NCBI RefSeq assembly: GCF_000972845.2
Contig: NC_040016.1
Coordinates: forward strand, 9,816,701 to 9,880,700
Reading direction: 5' to 3'
From: Larimichthys crocea
Lineage: Eukaryota > Chordata > Actinopteri > Sciaenidae
Length of the DNA: 64,000 nucleotides
In this document: one piece after another, positions 61,217 through 64,000 of the stretch
Layout of the letters: each line of letters opens with the position of its first letter
Position numbering within the stretch: the stretch's first letter is position 1
Notes under the pieces: generated by a model
The model's database searches: none
What the model saw: only the letters and a program-made list of their open reading frames with translations
Told to the model about the DNA's origin: nothing
Position numbers and translations under genes: made by a program

Positions 61217-63743
61217 TCACACAGCCTGAGCAAAGCCCACCATGTTGTTGCTCATGTCAAAGAAAGACAGTGTAGAACTGCCGCATGAAGACCTCGCCCT
61301 GGATCCAGGTACCACCTGAGACCGCAAACCCGGTCCTGCATTCGGTGGCAGACTGAGGAGAAACGACAGGCAACATGACTGAAGGCAGCAGAGCAGCTTA
61401 AACACCCAAGGTTATATAGTGGTTGTATGTATGGTTATATAAATACTGCAACATATGAACATATGACCTTATCCTCACAGAACAGGGTACTATTGACTTG
61501 TGTACACAAAGAGTTTACGTGTTGCAGGTCATGCTTTTATTAATACTATGAATTATTTATGTTGCACAACAATCCTGCAGTAAATCAGACCTTCATGAAG
61601 GTTAAAGTTAGAGTTTTTTGAAAGTTGTTTTGGCGTTTGTTTTAAACTCAGGATCATTTTGGAGGATGTCGTTGAACTGTAGTGTGTCATGCAGAGAGGT
61701 GTTTCTGTTATTCAGCTTAACCTGACTGACAGAAAGGGTGTAGTCACACATGTCAGTATAACACAACACAACATTAATTATAATAATATGTTTATAAAAG
61801 GTTGGATTTAATGTACATTTTTGGTGGGTCTTTATCATCCTGTATTCAAACAGACTGACATCTATTGATTTTTTTTTTTCTATGTGTCAACGTACTGGAA
61901 TATAGCTCTAGTTTATTAAGCCAGAAATCACTCAAGGCATTTCTAAAAACAACTTTTGCATTGTCAGGTTGTGGAAAATCCCTTCTGGCCGGTTCCTGTC
62001 TTTAATTCATCAATAATACCCTTCACTCAACCACTTCCAGAACATCCACACCATAACTCTACCTTGATAATTAAAGGGTTATGGATTTATCAAAGTATAA
62101 TCACTGCATAATTAGTCATCAGGTCTGGAGTTGTAAATATTAAAAACTTTGATTTTGATGCTCTGCAGCTCGTTATTAGAAGATAACTGGTTGAATTGTT
62201 CATTGTAGGGATGTTCCTGATAAATCAATGCAAGTTATACTGGAGGAGCATATACATCACTCAGAATAATTTCTACAACCTAAACGCTCATATCAATGAA
62301 TTATTAATGCTTCATAAAGAAAACATTACTCCTAACAATTACTTAAAATCATTTATGGCTTAATATATCAGATTTTAATAAAGCAGTACCATATATCACA
62401 CAAACCTTCAGGATATAGGCTGACGGAGGAAGAGCAAAGCTGTAGCCGTGTATGTTGAACACGATGTCTGGCAAAAGATCTGCGCTTGTACAACCCACAG
62501 TAACCTGAGAGACAGAGAGACAGTTCACTAAACATATTATATAACATTATATTCATTATAAAGTAAAACACTCACATCACCATACTGATTGGGAATAGCT
62601 CCCAACCAACCACTGATGTTGTTAATATCTTTGCTGGAGCCGATTATTACAGAGTACCAGAGTCCACTATCGCTTCACAACTTGCAAAGCATGCAACAGT
62701 GTTCCCATTGATGGTGATGCTGCAACATTAAAGGGGGTATCAACACAAGAGCATCCGTTATGTACATCATAGGCAATGAGTAGAAGAAATTAGGTGCTAT
62801 TGTTTAAAAGATAACATGTATTTTATTTTTTAGACTACCTTTCTTATATGGATGTTTCAAAAATTAGCGGAGTGATACAGGGGAATCCAGTTTATGTTTC
62901 CAGTGTAGTATGAGGGATCCGTTCCCCCCAGAATTAACATACAGCCCTCTAAAGAACTGTAAGCAGACAGTGAGAATAAGTATTTATTCACTCACTTGCA
63001 TTGGATTTTCAGTTTTGTTTCTCTGTTTGTGACTCAAATAAGACCTCACCTGCTCAGGTACATGGAGAACATGTTCTGGGGGATTTGGCCCTCGTTCCAC
63101 AGGTTGTCAAATATAAGTGTGCCTCCTTCAAGTGACATGCTAGGGAAGGCCAGACCAAGAACCCCATCTCACAGTACAGACCCCACTGCATCTATTTCAG
63201 TGAGGCCAAAGATCTGGTGCTGAACAAAGAGGTCACTGATCTGAAATATTAAACATCAGATTTGTGCATCATTACATTACATGTTCTGATTTACTTTGAT
63301 GAAACAATGTGAGAAGTTTATAGTAACTGGTGATCTCAAATTAAATGTGACCAGAGTGGATCAAAAGGCAAAAGCCTTATGATGGAAAAGGTAAGCTTAT
63401 GATGTGCTTTTTAAAATGTAAAATATTAATCTGTAAAATAACTAGTAATTGTAGCCGTCAAATAAATGTAGTGAAGACAAGATAAAAGTAATATTTTCCT
63501 CTTATAAAGAAGTATAAAATGGAAATAAGTAAAGTACATCAAAATTGTTCCTAAGTAAAAGTACTTAGTTACTTTGCACCACTGTTCAGCAGCTTGTCTG
63601 AAAAGCAATATTAATGTTTCATCCTCGCCTTTATGCCGTCATATCCGGTGCTCCCTGCTACAAATCCACTGCTGTATGAGATGTAGGCTCTGCACCGGCC
63701 TGAAAAGTAGACGATGCTGAGCTGTTGAATTTTACATGATCCT
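61217..63743 (-). pseudogene. pepsinogen-like aspartic protease pseudogene (3' six exons)
   Basis: Exons on the minus strand, in order: 63,629-63,743; 63,050-63,240; 62,839-62,956; 62,581-62,719; 62,406-62,504; 61,217-61,352. Their sizes and boundaries fit exons 4-9 of vertebrate pepsinogen genes. Peptides include HQIFGLTEIDA and DGVLGLAFPSMSL; DPSYYTGNINWIP; EAIVDSGT (second catalytic Asp); LPDIVF and PSAYILK; GEVFMRQFYTVF and NNMVGFAQAV. Lesions: a frameshift in exon 4, whose donor is GC rather than GT; an in-frame TGA with lost codons before DGVLGL in exon 5; a degenerate second half with a stop in exon 6; a one-base loss after VDSGT in exon 7; a four-base TTTC gain in exon 9. Exon 8 alone is clean. 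Signal peptide, propeptide and first catalytic Asp lie beyond the right edge. Sequencing errors could explain some indels, not all five. Confidence 0.88.
63380..63584 (-). mobile_element. CAGTGGTGCAAAGTAACTAAGTAC-type element in pepsinogen intron
   Basis: On the minus strand it begins CAGTGGTGCAAAGTAACTAA and continues TTTCCATTTTATACTTCTTT, CACTACATTTATTTGACGGC, then ACAGATTAATATTTTACAT. It is the best-preserved terminus of this family in the window. The other end is not distinct. Confidence 0.75.
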
Positions 63744-63748
63744 CTAGT

Positions 63749-63795
<47 letters not shown>
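63749..63795. repeat. GACA microsatellite at a splice acceptor
   Basis: About eleven GACA units; on the minus strand they read TGTC and form the pyrimidine-rich tract directly before the pepsinogen exon 4 acceptor TCACTAG. Confidence 0.95.
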
Positions 63796-64000
63796 GTAAT
63801 GTAGGATCTCAGACAAAACAAAGACAAAGTAAATTTCATCAATATTTGTTTTAAAACTTAAGAATATGCACATGCTCTCAATGCAGAAATATAGTAATCG
63901 TCTTAAAAATAGTAAATATTTCAGGCTAAGGTGACATATTCAAATGTATGACAGTGGAAAGTATCAAATCCTCATATTTAAAAGAAAAGAACAAGCAAGC
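63796..64000. other. non-coding right edge, pepsinogen intron
   Basis: AT-rich; no further pepsinogen exon seen before the window ends. Confidence 0.4.

Noticed and set aside
63658..63873. 71-codon frame with CLSV repeats
   Set aside because: Produced by the GACA microsatellite running into pepsinogen exon 4; not a separate gene.
1..64000. tRNA, rRNA, CRISPR, bacterial operons, viral genes
   Set aside because: Looked for cloverleaf-type A/B boxes, spaced repeats and polycistronic layouts; none found. Only transposon and LTR remnants are present.

Overview
The window is vertebrate nuclear DNA, almost certainly from a teleost fish. The evidence is large AT-rich introns and intergenic stretches, GT-AG exon boundaries, several transposon families that I know as common in teleosts (hAT elements and their short derivatives, a recurrent LINE-like tail), abundant microsatellites, and three genes in the same order and relative orientation as human 1p13.3: AMPD2, GPR61, AMIGO1. 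The species cannot be named from sequence alone. There is no bacterial, CRISPR or operon content.

Layout. Positions 1-12,080 hold the first recognisable coding exon of ampd2 (minus strand, about 11,630-12,080) and a first intron running off the left edge, with two deleted hAT transposons inside it. Positions 12,100-18,500 are mostly transposons (a 1.4-kb hAT with perfect 8-bp target duplications; an 0.84-kb element with CACTGGGGAACA ends) plus a weak candidate small spliced gene on the minus strand. Positions 18,527-34,735 (copy A) and 34,936-52,132 (copy B) are two direct copies of one 16-17 kb segment carrying gpr61. Copy B has an intact 467-codon gpr61; copy A has the same gene broken by many single-base indels. 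Copy B also carries a 687-bp solo-LTR-like insertion that is absent, as a clean empty site, from copy A. The simplest reading is two haplotypes of one locus both left in the assembly, with unpolished sequence; a real tandem duplication with one dead copy is the alternative.

Positions 54,300-57,000 hold amigo1 (plus strand, whole coding sequence in one exon behind a 5'UTR intron). Positions 57,000-61,200 look non-coding. Positions 61,217-63,743 contain six exons of a pepsinogen-type aspartic protease gene on the minus strand, damaged in five separate exons; its first exons lie beyond the right edge.

The genes do not form a functional pathway: ampd2 is purine metabolism, gpr61 an orphan receptor, amigo1 a neuronal adhesion protein, and the pepsinogen a digestive protease relic. 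They are together because of old synteny. I found no credible new biological system. The items most worth checking are the duplicated gpr61 segment, the LTR presence/absence difference, the decayed pepsinogen, a perfect 22-bp hairpin kept in both copies, and RFX X-box motifs near ampd2 and upstream of gpr61.
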